From Acidaminococcus fermentans (lineage in GTDB: Bacteria; Bacillota; Negativicutes; Acidaminococcales; Acidaminococcaceae): a stretch of DNA of 64,000 bases. The notes beneath the pieces are model-generated. The model saw only the letters and a program-made list of their open reading frames with translations, did no database searches and was not told the DNA's origin. The stretch covers positions 62,001-126,000 of the forward strand of contig NZ_VULN01000003.1 of assembly GCF_009696675.1 (NCBI RefSeq), read 5' to 3'. Below are positions 25,113-33,306 of this stretch, one piece after another (the stretch's first letter is position 1; each line of letters starts with the position of its first letter). The position numbers were made by a program, and so were the translations under genes.

Positions 25113-26093
25113 ATGATCAAGAGAGAAAAAACCGCAGTGGAAGCAGCCAGACACCCGTACAAGACCCGCAACGGCGGGGCCACGGTCACTGTTTTTGTGC
25201 CTTATGACTGCCGGAACCACTGCCCGTTCTGTGTGAATAAAGAAGAGTATGCCGATATGACGGGATTTTCCCTGGAGGCCATCTGTGAAAGCATCCGGAA
25301 AATGGATGCCCTGACTCCTTACTGCGACTTTGTCTTTACCGGAGGGGAGCCCCTGGCCAACCTGAAAAGTCTCCAGGTGATGCTGGACCAGGTGTCCGAT
25401 ACCCATAAAGTGTACATCAACACCACCCTGCCGGTAAGCCGGGAACAGAGCGAAGAGGAAGTGCTGGCCTTCCTGGAGAAGAATGCCGGGAAAATCACCT
25501 GCCTCAATATCAGCCGGCACATGCAGCACTATGTGGAGGAATCCAATGACGGACTCCTGGCCCGGCTGCCGGTCCGGTTCCGGATCAACTGCGTCCTGTA
25601 CAAGAAGTATCCCAAGGATCAGCTGATTCCCTTTATGGAACGGTTCCGGAAGGTCCACGCCCCTTCCATCCAGTTCCGGTTCGACTATACGGAGACCACC
25701 CCGGAAAACCTGTATGACGAACCCCATGACCAGATTCTCCGGGACCTGAAGCAGGTGGCCTGTTACACCGGTCTGGACGGCTGCCGGATGCGCTGCGGGT
25801 TCCATTTCAAATACAAGGATCTGGAGCTGGTGTACCACAAGACCCTGCCCTACAGCACCATTGTGGAAAAGGATCCGGCAGACGGGGAAACCTATGCCAT
25901 CCTGTACGATATCCTGATCAAGCAGAATGGACGGATCGATTCGGACTGGGATGGCACGGTAATGGATCTGGACGCCTACGCCCGGTGCAAGTTCGAGCCC
26001 TACGATCTGAAATGGCTGGAACGGGTGCCCGCCCGTCAGGTGGAAGAAGAGAAAGAAGAACTGTTGGGGGCCCAGCCCTGTACGGCAGTGTGA
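25113..26093 (+). CDS. radical SAM protein of unknown function
   Basis: The 326-residue protein has the C-x3-C-x2-C cluster motif CRNHCPFC (near residue 32), the FTGGEPL motif and a conserved barrel core. The C-terminal part holds a small Cys group (GCRMRCGF) but no obvious SPASM repeat. I do not recognise the subfamily. The start MIKREKTAV follows GAGGGG at 8 bases. It is divergent from the FliB-like gene and followed by a terminator, so it is transcribed alone. Pairing with another Cys-rich, probably Fe-S, protein may be functional. Confidence 0.8.
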   Translation: MIKREKTAVEAARHPYKTRNGGATVTVFVPYDCRNHCPFCVNKEEYADMTGFSLEAICESIRKMDALTPYCDFVFTGGEPLANLKSLQVMLDQVSDTHKVYINTTLPVSREQSEEEVLAFLEKNAGKITCLNISRHMQHYVEESNDGLLARLPVRFRINCVLYKKYPKDQLIPFMERFRKVHAPSIQFRFDYTETTPENLYDEPHDQILRDLKQVACYTGLDGCRMRCGFHFKYKDLELVYHKTLPYSTIVEKDPADGETYAILYDILIKQNGRIDSDWDGTVMDLDAYARCKFEPYDLKWLERVPARQVEEEKEELLGAQPCTAV

Positions 26094-26095
26094 AA

Positions 26096-26124
26096 GAGGG
26101 GTGTTGCGCAGGCAACACCCCTTT
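26096..26124 (+). terminator. terminator after the radical SAM gene
   Basis: AGGGGTGTTGC and GCAACACCCCT form a stem around 26097-26121. It is a GTGTTGC variant of the recurrent terminator family, with only a short T-run. Confidence 0.7.
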
Positions 26125-26173
26125 GCTATAATGGGGAAAAATCCAAGAAGCATGGTAGGAAAGGAAGATTGTT

Positions 26174-26740
26174 ATGAAACTTGACCAAGTGCGTGCCAAA
26201 ATCGATGCCATCGATCCTCAGATCCGGGCTCTTCTCATGGAGCGGCTGGACTGTTCCAAACTGGTGGCGGAAGCCAAACAGGAAGCCGGGGAGACCAACA
26301 TTTACCGGGCGGACCGGGAACAGGCCATTCTGGAAAAACTCTCCCAGGGCGTGCCGGAAGACCGGCTGCCGGAATACCTGGCGGTGGTCCGGAAGATCAT
26401 GGAAACCAGCCGGATGTACCAATACGGCATGCTCTTTGACTGGAATCCCCAACTGTTTGCTCAGCTGGCCAAAGACATTGACATCCACTCCGGAGGCACC
26501 CGGGTGGTGGTCCGGCTCACCCGTCCGGATCAGCCCAATGCCATGAGCAGTATCCTGAACATGGTGGGGGATTACGGGTACAACATGCAGTACATGGAAC
26601 TGCTCCATTTCAATAAACCGGAAAAAACCGTCACTTTCGACCTGACCATCCTGGGGGATCTCAGCGAAACCAACATGCAGAAGCTTATGTTCCAGCTGTC
26701 CAAGGAAAGCCAGGATTTCCGGATCCTGAAAAACGAATAA
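26174..26740 (+). CDS. chorismate mutase (AroQ type) with C-terminal ACT domain
   Basis: The 188-residue protein has an AroQ chorismate mutase domain (residues about 1-88: VRAKIDAIDPQIRALLMERL, the AEAKQE lysine, the RADREQ segment, KIMETSRMYQ) joined to an ACT domain (about 105-185, RVVVRLTRPDQPNAMSSIL). The prephenate dehydratase domain that lies between these two in P-proteins is absent. It would convert chorismate to prephenate, perhaps with Phe or Tyr feedback through ACT. It is nine bases upstream of an SLC13-type carrier and probably co-transcribed with it. Confidence 0.85.
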   Translation: MKLDQVRAKIDAIDPQIRALLMERLDCSKLVAEAKQEAGETNIYRADREQAILEKLSQGVPEDRLPEYLAVVRKIMETSRMYQYGMLFDWNPQLFAQLAKDIDIHSGGTRVVVRLTRPDQPNAMSSILNMVGDYGYNMQYMELLHFNKPEKTVTFDLTILGDLSETNMQKLMFQLSKESQDFRILKNE

Positions 26741-26749
26741 GAGGGAATC

Positions 26750-28207
26750 ATGACTAAATCCCAAAAAGATCTGTTCTGGCTGGCGGCTTCCCTGGCCGCC
26801 GGCTTTGCCGTAAGACTGCTGCCGGCACCGGCTCCCTTGACCCAGGAGGGGCTGGCGGTGCTGGGCATCTTCCTCACCTCCCTCATGATGTGGATCACCA
26901 TTTCCATTGACTGGCCCAGTCTGATCACCGTGTTCCTTCTGGGCTTTTTGCCCCATTTCGGGTTCGGGAACACCCTGAAGGGAACCTTCGGGAACACCAC
27001 CGTGGCCTTCCTGCTGTTCACCTTCATGCTGGTGTATCCCCTGTCCCAGACCCATTTTGTCCGGCGCTGCACGGTGACCTTCATCACCAACGCCATTGCC
27101 CGGCGGGGCCCCTGGTCTTTTGTCACCTTCCTGTTCTTTGCGGTGACTTTCATGGGGCTGTTCATTTCTCCTTCCGTGCTGTTTGTGGCCTTCATGCCTT
27201 TTCTGGAAGACATTTTCCAGGTGCTGGAGCTGAAGAAGGGGAGCCCTTCTGCCAATATGATCATGCTGGGGACGGCCTTCTGCATCAGCCTGTCCTCTGG
27301 GATGACCGCCATCGGCCATGTGTGGCCCACTATGGCCATGGGGTACTATACGGCAGCCACCGGACGGGATGTGAACCAGTTCCAGTACATGGCCATGGGG
27401 ATCCCCACCGGGGTGCTGCTGGTGATTTTGCTGCTGCTGGTGTTCAAGTTCCTGTACCGGCCGGCGGATATCCAGGCCATCGACCCTCAGAAGGCCATGG
27501 GACTCCGGGGCACTGTACCCCGGGCGGACAACCGGGAAAAGATCATCCTGGCCACCATGGCCCTGACGGTGCTCCTGTGGGTGGGGCCCAGCCTGGTAAA
27601 AGGCTGGAATCCGGGCCTGTATAAAATGATCAGCAGCTGGACCACTGCCATGCCGCCTCTTCTGGGGTGCATCATCCTGTTCATTGCCCGCCATGAGGGG
27701 AAACCCATTATGAACTTCAAAGAAGTGATGACCAAAGGGGTGCTGTGGGCTTCCATCGTCATGACCGGGGCCGCCACCATGCTGGGGTCCGCCCTGACCC
27801 ACAACGAAATGGGCATCAAGGCCTGGCTCAGCGGCATGCTGGCGCCGGTAGCCAGCGGACTGCCGGTCCTGGGGCTGATTTTGTTCTTCTTTGCCTGGTG
27901 TGTACTGGAGACCAACTTTTCCTCCAATATCGTCACTACCACCGTAGTCAGCGCCGTGGCCCTTTCTGTGTGCCAGGCTCTGCCGGCGGGAGTGATTTCC
28001 GTAGGGGCGGTAGTGTGTCTCATCGGTTTCGGGGCCGGGATCTGCAACATGACCCCGGCGGGCCAGTCCACCATCAACACCGTGGCCATCGGGTCCGGCT
28101 GGACCACCGCCCGGGATATGTTCATCTGGGGAGGCATCTTCGCCCTCCTGGCCATTCTGGTGATGACCTTTGTGGGATATCCCATCGGGAGTGTGGTTCT
28201 GGGGTAA
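26750..28207 (+). CDS. SLC13/DASS-type anion permease
   Basis: The 485-residue membrane protein has about 12 hydrophobic segments and the DASS-like layout of two repeats, with Ser/Thr-rich substrate regions (CISLSSGMTAIGHVWP, and NFSSNIVTTTVVSAVAL near the C-terminus). The family imports di- or tricarboxylates, sulfate or related anions with sodium. It shares an operon with chorismate mutase-ACT, which raises but does not prove an aromatic or shikimate-type acid as substrate. Confidence 0.8.
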   Translation: MTKSQKDLFWLAASLAAGFAVRLLPAPAPLTQEGLAVLGIFLTSLMMWITISIDWPSLITVFLLGFLPHFGFGNTLKGTFGNTTVAFLLFTFMLVYPLSQTHFVRRCTVTFITNAIARRGPWSFVTFLFFAVTFMGLFISPSVLFVAFMPFLEDIFQVLELKKGSPSANMIMLGTAFCISLSSGMTAIGHVWPTMAMGYYTAATGRDVNQFQYMAMGIPTGVLLVILLLLVFKFLYRPADIQAIDPQKAMGLRGTVPRADNREKIILATMALTVLLWVGPSLVKGWNPGLYKMISSWTTAMPPLLGCIILFIARHEGKPIMNFKEVMTKGVLWASIVMTGAATMLGSALTHNEMGIKAWLSGMLAPVASGLPVLGLILFFFAWCVLETNFSSNIVTTTVVSAVALSVCQALPAGVISVGAVVCLIGFGAGICNMTPAGQSTINTVAIGSGWTTARDMFIWGGIFALLAILVMTFVGYPIGSVVLG

Positions 28208-28210
28208 GAG

Positions 28211-28236
28211 GGGGGTGTGAAGAAATTCACACCCCC
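28211..28236. repeat. GGGGGTGTGAA hairpin
   Basis: GGGGGTGTGAA (28211-28221) and TTCACACCCCC (28226-28236) form a perfect 11-bp stem right after the permease stop, without its own T-run. Related GGTGTGAA stems occur at 31647-31666 and 44713-44740. Confidence 0.7.
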
Positions 28237-28237
28237 G

Positions 28238-28275
28238 GTCACTCGGCCAGTGACCAGTGACCGCTGACCAGTGAC
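28238..28275. repeat. heptad repeat, 4 units plus an inverted unit
   Basis: CAGTGAC, CAGTGAC, CGCTGAC, CAGTGAC (28248-28275), preceded by an inverted GTCACTC unit (28238-28244). It lies between two hairpins. Confidence 0.85.
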
Positions 28276-28280
28276 AGAAA

Positions 28281-28327
28281 GGGGCTGTGAAAAAATGATT
28301 TCTCATTTTTTCACAGCCCCTTCTTTT
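28281..28327 (+). terminator. strong terminator after the permease
   Basis: GGGGCTGTGAAAAAATGA (28281-28298) pairs perfectly with its complement at 28303-28320 over 18 bp, followed by T-rich sequence. The GTGAAAAAATGA core is shared with 9865-9906. Confidence 0.9.
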
Positions 28328-28336
28328 TGCTATAAT
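28308..28336 (+). promoter_or_regulatory. promoter of the zinc-ribbon membrane protein gene
   Basis: TTTTCA within the terminator's 3' arm, 17 bases, TATAAT (28331-28336). The -35 is weak and overlaps the hairpin. Confidence 0.55.
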
Positions 28337-28369
28337 AAACAGTATGGATAAGACAGGAGGTTGGAAAAG

Positions 28370-29191
28370 ATGATCAGATTTTGTCCTCACTGCGGGAAGG
28401 AACTGGAGCCCGGGGTACGGTTCTGCCCTTCCTGCGGGAAAGCGGTTCCGGAAATACAGAGCCAGGGAGCAGAGAGCACCCGGCCGTCTGCACCGGCGGG
28501 AGGGAACCCTGCCTCTGCCAACAGGAACAGGATCCTGGCAGGAGGGCTTGTCGTCCTGCTGCTCCTGGGCGGAGGAGCCTTTTACTTCCAGCATCAGAAA
28601 TCCCAGGAAGCGTCCCAGGCAGCAACTATGGCGGCTCAGGAAGCCAAAACGGAAAAGACGGAAAAAACGGCGGAGCCACAGGAAACCAAAGACCCTGTCG
28701 GGACCGTCCAGAAAATCCTGGATCAGGAAGGTCTTTCCGGAAAGGTGATGGCCACCTCCTATGGTCATGATCCCAACGGCAGTCTGAGCCTGATCGGGGG
28801 CAAGGGACGCCGGCTGCTGGTCATTGATGAAAAAAATCACCAGAAGGCTTTTGTGGATGCCACGTCCAGGCTGTACCAGTTCATCAATCATCGTACCGGG
28901 AACCTGCCTCCTGTCACCTTTCAGATGCGGGTCCTCAGCGAGCAGCCAGGCGACGATGAAAAAGCCGGGTATTGGGATGGAACCAGCCATGTAATTCCCG
29001 TTTATGCCCAATATTCCTTCGATGGGGAGGGAAAAGTGGTCCCGGGGATGCTGAATACGGGAGCTGGCGCCAGACCGTCCCATTACCATGACTATCTCAA
29101 AGAACAGCGCCATGTGGATCTGGCCAATCTGGTCCTTACAGAAATGCAGGCCCTCCACGAAAACGCCGATGCCAATCATGTGCAGCTGTAA
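28370..29191 (+). CDS. zinc-ribbon, single-pass membrane protein, unknown function
   Basis: The 273-residue protein starts MIRFCPHCGKELEP with two CxxCGK knuckles (residues about 5-8 and 20-23) that form a zinc ribbon. A polar linker, one transmembrane helix (about 56-76) and an Ala/Lys/Glu-rich linker follow, then a globular C-terminal domain of about 170 residues that I do not recognise. The start is ATG 28370, 9 bases after AGGAGG, not the nearer TTG. The topology suggests a cytoplasmic zinc ribbon and an extracytoplasmic sensor or binding domain. Confidence 0.75.
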   Translation: MIRFCPHCGKELEPGVRFCPSCGKAVPEIQSQGAESTRPSAPAGGNPASANRNRILAGGLVVLLLLGGGAFYFQHQKSQEASQAATMAAQEAKTEKTEKTAEPQETKDPVGTVQKILDQEGLSGKVMATSYGHDPNGSLSLIGGKGRRLLVIDEKNHQKAFVDATSRLYQFINHRTGNLPPVTFQMRVLSEQPGDDEKAGYWDGTSHVIPVYAQYSFDGEGKVVPGMLNTGAGARPSHYHDYLKEQRHVDLANLVLTEMQALHENADANHVQL

Positions 29192-29226
29192 TCCCTGCAA
29201 ATTTTCAAGAAAGAGGTTTTGACCCT

Positions 29227-29577
29227 ATGGAATTTTTTCTTTTTGTACTGCTTCTGACCCTGGTTTCTTTTTCCATGGCTGTGCTCTGCTATGGACTGAC
29301 CATGCGGTTTTTCAACGGATCCAAACTGGCCCGGTACATTCTGACCCCTCTGGCAGTGGTGGGGTGGGACTTCCTGGTGGTAATCCAGGACCAGACCATG
29401 CGGTGGGTTTTGGGGCTTCTGCCCATTGCTGCCCTGGCGGCCCTTTTCCTCTACGCCCGGAAAAAGTATGCGGAGGATCCGGAACCGCTGGAACTGGCCC
29501 GGAGACAGAACGGCTTTACCCCGGATCGGAAAATGCGCCGGTACCAGAAAAGAAATCAGAAAAAAAGCAAAAAATAA
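29227..29577 (+). CDS. small membrane protein of unknown function, 116 residues
   Basis: I do not recognise this protein. It has three hydrophobic helices (about residues 1-24, 36-52, 58-78) and a strongly basic C-terminal tail ending in a Lys-rich run. AGAGG lies upstream. It follows the zinc-ribbon gene by 35 bases and precedes the universal stress protein cluster by about 60 bases, so it may be co-transcribed with either. Confidence 0.65.
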   Translation: MEFFLFVLLLTLVSFSMAVLCYGLTMRFFNGSKLARYILTPLAVVGWDFLVVIQDQTMRWVLGLLPIAALAALFLYARKKYAEDPEPLELARRQNGFTPDRKMRRYQKRNQKKSKK

Positions 29578-29639
29578 AAGGGATTTTTCGCAAAAAGGCG
29601 AATAATATCCATAAAGAGCAAGGAAGGGGATGAATGTAT

Positions 29640-30083
29640 ATGTTCCAAAAAATCTTGGTGCCGGTAGATGGATCGGATACGGCGTGGAAGGCCCTGAAAA
29701 CAGCGGCAGCGCTGGCGTCCAGATTTCAGGGAGAAATCCGGGTATTCACTGTTATGGAACCGTACAACAGCCTCAGCCTGTTCCAGATTACCCTGGATCA
29801 AAACCTCATGGACCGCAGCAACCGGGAAATGAAAAAAGCCAGTCTGGCGGTCCTGGATACGGCCAAAGAAAAACTCACGGAATATGGCTTCCATGGCAAG
29901 GTTTCCTATGAAGACGGTGAAGGAAATCCGGCAGAACTGATCCTGGAGAAGTCCCGGGAAGACGGCTGTGACTCGGTGGTCATCGGCAGCCGGGGCCTCA
30001 GCGGGATCACGGAATTCCTGTTGGGCAGTGTCAGCTCCAAAGTGTCCCAGTATGCGGAAGTACCTGTATTCGTAGTGAAATAA
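29640..30083 (+). CDS. universal stress protein, copy 1
   Basis: The 147-residue UspA-fold protein starts MFQKILVPVDGS. The G-x2-G-x9-G-S nucleotide motif (GSRGLSGITEFLLGS) shows it belongs to the ATP-binding class. I start it at 29640, by comparison with copies 2 and 3 and because the ribosome site is 10 bases away, although an in-frame ATG two codons earlier exists. It is the first of four tandem Usp genes and 13 bases upstream of the second. Confidence 0.92.
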   Translation: MFQKILVPVDGSDTAWKALKTAAALASRFQGEIRVFTVMEPYNSLSLFQITLDQNLMDRSNREMKKASLAVLDTAKEKLTEYGFHGKVSYEDGEGNPAELILEKSREDGCDSVVIGSRGLSGITEFLLGSVSSKVSQYAEVPVFVVK

Positions 30084-30096
30084 AGGGGGAGATTCT

Positions 30097-30534
30097 ATGT
30101 TCAAAAAAATCCTGGTGCCGGTGGATGGTTCCCAGACTTCTTGGAAGGCTCTGGAAACGGGGAAATCCCTGGCGGAAAAATATGACGGCGTCCTGGTGGT
30201 CATTACGGTGATGCTGCCCTACGGGGCCGGCGGCCTGCTCCAGATGTCCCTGGACCAGACCCTGATCGATCAGAACAATGCAGCTATGAAAAAAGCCGGT
30301 TTTGCCACCCTGGAACTGGCCAAGGAAAAACTCAGCGGCTATAAGGGTGAAGTGGAATATGTGGAAGAAACCGGGAACCCGGCGGAACTGATCCTGGACG
30401 CCTGCAAGAGCAAGGGCTGCGATACCATCGTCATCGGCAGCCGGGGCCTCAGCGGAGTGGAGGAATTCCTGTTGGGCAGTGTCAGCAGCAAGGTGTCCCA
30501 GTATGCCAAAGTCCCTGTTATGGTAGTGAAATAA
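30097..30534 (+). CDS. universal stress protein, copy 2
   Basis: This 145-residue ATP-type universal stress protein is closely similar to copies 1 and 3 (MFKKILVPVDGSQTSWKAL, GSRGLSGVEEFLLGS, conserved SQYAKVPV end). It has AAAGGGGG upstream, is co-transcribed with copy 1, and is closed by the hairpin at 30543-30570. Confidence 0.92.
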   Translation: MFKKILVPVDGSQTSWKALETGKSLAEKYDGVLVVITVMLPYGAGGLLQMSLDQTLIDQNNAAMKKAGFATLELAKEKLSGYKGEVEYVEETGNPAELILDACKSKGCDTIVIGSRGLSGVEEFLLGSVSSKVSQYAKVPVMVVK

Positions 30535-30540
30535 CCTGAC

Positions 30541-30572
30541 AAAAAAATTGCTGCTTCGGCAGCAATTTTTTT
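30541..30572 (+). terminator. terminator after Usp copy 2
   Basis: AAAAATTGCTGC and GCAGCAATTTTT around a TTCG tetraloop (30543-30570) with flanking runs. A textbook hairpin that splits the Usp cluster into two transcripts. Confidence 0.9.
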
Positions 30573-30661
30573 TCGGAAAAAGCAGGAATTTACAATCTTT
30601 CGGTGAATATACTCTATAAGAAAGAAAAAATTGTAACGAAAAATGCGTTGGAGGTGGTTGT

Positions 30662-31099
30662 ATGTTTGAAAAAATCTTGGTTCCGGTGGATGGGTCTGAA
30701 ACGTCCTGGAGAGCCCTGGCGGAAGCCCGGGAACTGGCGGAAGCCTTCAAGGGAGAACTGCTGGTGGTGAACGTAATCCAGCCCTACAACAATTCGGCCA
30801 TGCTGGTGGTGCCTTTGGATCAGGCAACCATCAGTCAGGGAAATGAAGAACTGACGAAAATCGGCAACAGTGTCCTGGATACAGCCAAAGAAAAGCTGAA
30901 GGACTTCAAAGGCAAGGCAGAATTCGACCTGGAAGTGGGCCATCCGTCTGAACGGGTGCTGGCCGTATGCAAGGACAAGAAATGTTCCGCCATCGTCATC
31001 GGCAGCCGGGGCCTCAGCGGCATTGCGGAATTCTTCCTGGGCAGCGTCAGCAGCAAGGTGTCCCAGTATGCCGATGTGCCGGTGCTCATTGTGAAATAA
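30662..31099 (+). CDS. universal stress protein, copy 3
   Basis: A 145-residue ATP-type Usp (MFEKILVPVDGSETSWRAL, GSRGLSGIAEFFLGS). It has its own upstream region: TTTACA near 30588 is a possible -35, followed by an AT-rich stretch and GGAGGTGG before the ATG. It leads a two-gene unit with copy 4. Confidence 0.92.
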   Translation: MFEKILVPVDGSETSWRALAEARELAEAFKGELLVVNVIQPYNNSAMLVVPLDQATISQGNEELTKIGNSVLDTAKEKLKDFKGKAEFDLEVGHPSERVLAVCKDKKCSAIVIGSRGLSGIAEFFLGSVSSKVSQYADVPVLIVK

Positions 31100-31132
31100 C
31101 CCAAGATTGTTCCGGAAAAGGGGGAATATCTT

Positions 31133-31567
31133 ATGATCAACAAAATCCTGGTTCCTGTAGACGGTTCGAAAATTGCCCTCCGGGCTCTGGATTTTGCCAT
31201 GGAACTTGGCAGCAAATTCGGATCCCAGATCATTGTGATCAATATTGACGTGCCTTATGACCTGAGCCGGATCAAACCTCCCCGGAAGGACAAAAACGGC
31301 AATATCATCCCGCTGGAAGCGGCTGCTCCCACTCCGCTGGAAGAAGCAGAACGGGAAGCCAAGAAAGTTTCCTACAGCACCATCACCTTCAAGAAAGTGG
31401 TTGACATCGATCCGGCAGAACGGATTTGTGGGGAAGCCGAGAAGGATGATGTGGACATGATCATCATGGGCAACCGGGGTATGGGTGTACTGGCAGGGTT
31501 CTTCCTGGGCAGTGTCAGTACCAAGGTATCCCAGAGCGCTCATTGCCCGGTGACCATCGTAAAGTAA
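31133..31567 (+). CDS. universal stress protein, copy 4 (divergent)
   Basis: The 144-residue Usp is less similar to the other three: it has a longer loop after strand 2 (IKPPRKDKNGNIIP) and the nucleotide motif reads GNRGMGVLAGFFLGS. It follows copy 3 by about 30 bases and ends the cluster before a terminator. The divergence suggests a separate role or an older duplication. Confidence 0.9.
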   Translation: MINKILVPVDGSKIALRALDFAMELGSKFGSQIIVINIDVPYDLSRIKPPRKDKNGNIIPLEAAAPTPLEEAEREAKKVSYSTITFKKVVDIDPAERICGEAEKDDVDMIIMGNRGMGVLAGFFLGSVSTKVSQSAHCPVTIVK

Positions 31568-31600
31568 GAAGGAACCGGCCACAACTCCAAACGCGGGAAT

Positions 31601-31640
31601 AAAAAGGGGGTGTTGCACATAAGGTGCAACACCCCCTTTG
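31601..31640. terminator. terminator of the Usp cluster (GTGTTGCA variant)
   Basis: GGGGGTGTTGCAC (31606-31618) pairs perfectly with GTGCAACACCCCC (31624-31636), with A- and T-runs. It belongs to the recurrent terminator family. Confidence 0.9.
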
Positions 31641-31644
31641 GTTA

Positions 31645-31674
31645 CAGGTGTGAATTTTTTCACACCCCTTTTTT
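31645..31674. terminator. GGTGTGAA hairpin at the nhaC 3' end
   Basis: GGTGTGAA (31647-31654) and TTCACACC (31659-31666). The TGA stop of the minus-strand NhaC-type gene (31660-31662) is inside the stem. Confidence 0.65.
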
Positions 31675-33207
31675 CTTCAATCTCATTCTGGCCCGTCTGT
31701 GGAGCAGGAACAGGGCCAGCAGCAGAAGACCGATGCCGGTGATGAGGGTCAGGACCACGCTGCCCCCGGAGAAACCGGCGGCCAGGTAGGCCATGAAACA
31801 GCAGGCGGCCACCAGGCAGGCGTAGGGGATCTGGGTTCCCACATGCTGGATGTGGCTGCATCCGGCCCCGGAAGAGGAGAGGATGGTGGTGTCAGAAATG
31901 GGGGAGCAGTGGTCCCCGAACACGGAGCCGGCCAGGGTGGCGGACAGGGTCACGGTCATGATGGTGGGAGTGGCGGACTGGCAGATGAACACCACAATGG
32001 GGATGAACAGACCGAAGGTGCCCCAGGCAGTACCGATGGAGAAGGAAAGCCCGGCTGCCACCAGGAATACAATGGCCGGCAGCAGTTCCATGGGTAGATG
32101 GCTGGTCTGGACCAGCATGCCAATGTATTTCCCGGTGCCCAGGTAGTTCTGGCACAGGGTGCCGATGGTCCAGGCCAGGGTCAGGATGATGTAGGCAGGG
32201 ACCATGGTGTTGATCCCGGCACCGATGCTGTCCATGAACTGCCGGAAGCTCAGGAGCCTGCGGGGAACGAACTGGACAAAGGCCACCACCAGGGCCCAGA
32301 ACCCGCCCAGCACCAGCGCGGCGGAAGAATTGCTGTTGCCGATGGCGGCCTGGAAGGAGAGCCCTTTGGACCAGTAGCCTCCGTTGTACAGCATGGCCAG
32401 GATGGTAAAGACGATGAGAGCGGCAATGGGGATCAGCAGGTCATACACGGTGCCTTTGGCAGTCACCGGCTGCTGCTGTTCCCGGGCTTTCTGATCAATG
32501 GCGCCCAGTTCTCCTTTGGTTTCCGCCAGGTCTTCCACTGTGGCCATGGGCCCGAATTCCAGGTCCGTAACGGACAGGACGGTGACCATCAGGATGGACA
32601 GGATGGCGTACATGTTGTAGGGGATGGTGGCGAAGAAAGCGGACATTTCATTGGGGAAGGCGCCGGTTTCGTACAGGGTGGACCCTACGGCAGCAGCCCA
32701 GCTGGAAATGGGGGCGATGATGCACACGGGGGCGGCGGTGGTATCGATGATGTAGGCCAGCTTGGCCCGGGAAATCCGGTACTTGTCCGTTACCGGCTTC
32801 ATGACCGTACCTACGGTGAGGCAGTTGAAATAGTCATCGATGAAAATCAGGATCCCCAGGATGCTGGTGGCCAGTTCTGCAGCCCGGCGGCTGGTGATTT
32901 TTTTGGTGGCCCACTGACCGTAGGCCTGGGAACCGCCGGCCTTGTTCACCACAGCCACCAGGGAGCCCAGCAGGGCCAGGAACAGGATGATGTTGAACTT
33001 GTCCGGAGTACCGACGGTTTTGGACATGATCTCAAAGGCGGCGGAGCTCATGTCCACCAGGCCTCCGCCGGAAGCGGCCGCATAAATCAGACCGCCGGAC
33101 AGGATCCCCAGCATCAGGGAGGAAATCACTTCTTTGGTGATGAGCGCAAGAGAAATGGCAATAATCGGGGGCAGCAGGGACAGGATCCCCACATCTACAG
33201 GTTCCAT
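31660..33207 (-). CDS. NhaC-family Na+/H+ antiporter
   Basis: The 515-residue polytopic membrane protein has the NhaC/ArsB-superfamily layout: the FIDDYFNCLTVG motif, the AAPVCIIAPISSWAA segment and the VFGDHCSPISDTTILSS motif typical of NhaC. It would exchange sodium for protons at the membrane, balancing the several sodium-coupled carriers in this region. It has a strong ribosome site, is transcribed alone and is convergent with the Usp cluster. A dual substrate such as malate/lactate (MleN type) cannot be excluded. Confidence 0.87.
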   Translation of the reverse strand: MEPVDVGILSLLPPIIAISLALITKEVISSLMLGILSGGLIYAAASGGGLVDMSSAAFEIMSKTVGTPDKFNIILFLALLGSLVAVVNKAGGSQAYGQWATKKITSRRAAELATSILGILIFIDDYFNCLTVGTVMKPVTDKYRISRAKLAYIIDTTAAPVCIIAPISSWAAAVGSTLYETGAFPNEMSAFFATIPYNMYAILSILMVTVLSVTDLEFGPMATVEDLAETKGELGAIDQKAREQQQPVTAKGTVYDLLIPIAALIVFTILAMLYNGGYWSKGLSFQAAIGNSNSSAALVLGGFWALVVAFVQFVPRRLLSFRQFMDSIGAGINTMVPAYIILTLAWTIGTLCQNYLGTGKYIGMLVQTSHLPMELLPAIVFLVAAGLSFSIGTAWGTFGLFIPIVVFICQSATPTIMTVTLSATLAGSVFGDHCSPISDTTILSSSGAGCSHIQHVGTQIPYACLVAACCFMAYLAAGFSGGSVVLTLITGIGLLLLALFLLHRRARMRLKKKGV

Positions 33208-33306
33208 AATTGACTCCTTTTCTTACAGGGTATAGATTGATTTTGGAAAAAATATGTTTTATTTTATCATATTTCTACCGTCATTTCACAAAGACGACGA
33301 AATTTG

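Noticed and set aside
26126-29200. An open frame of over 1000 codons antisense to the chorismate mutase, SLC13 and zinc-ribbon genes
   Set aside because: It reads through three real genes and their spacers, with Gly/His/Gln-rich low-complexity composition typical of an antisense shadow.
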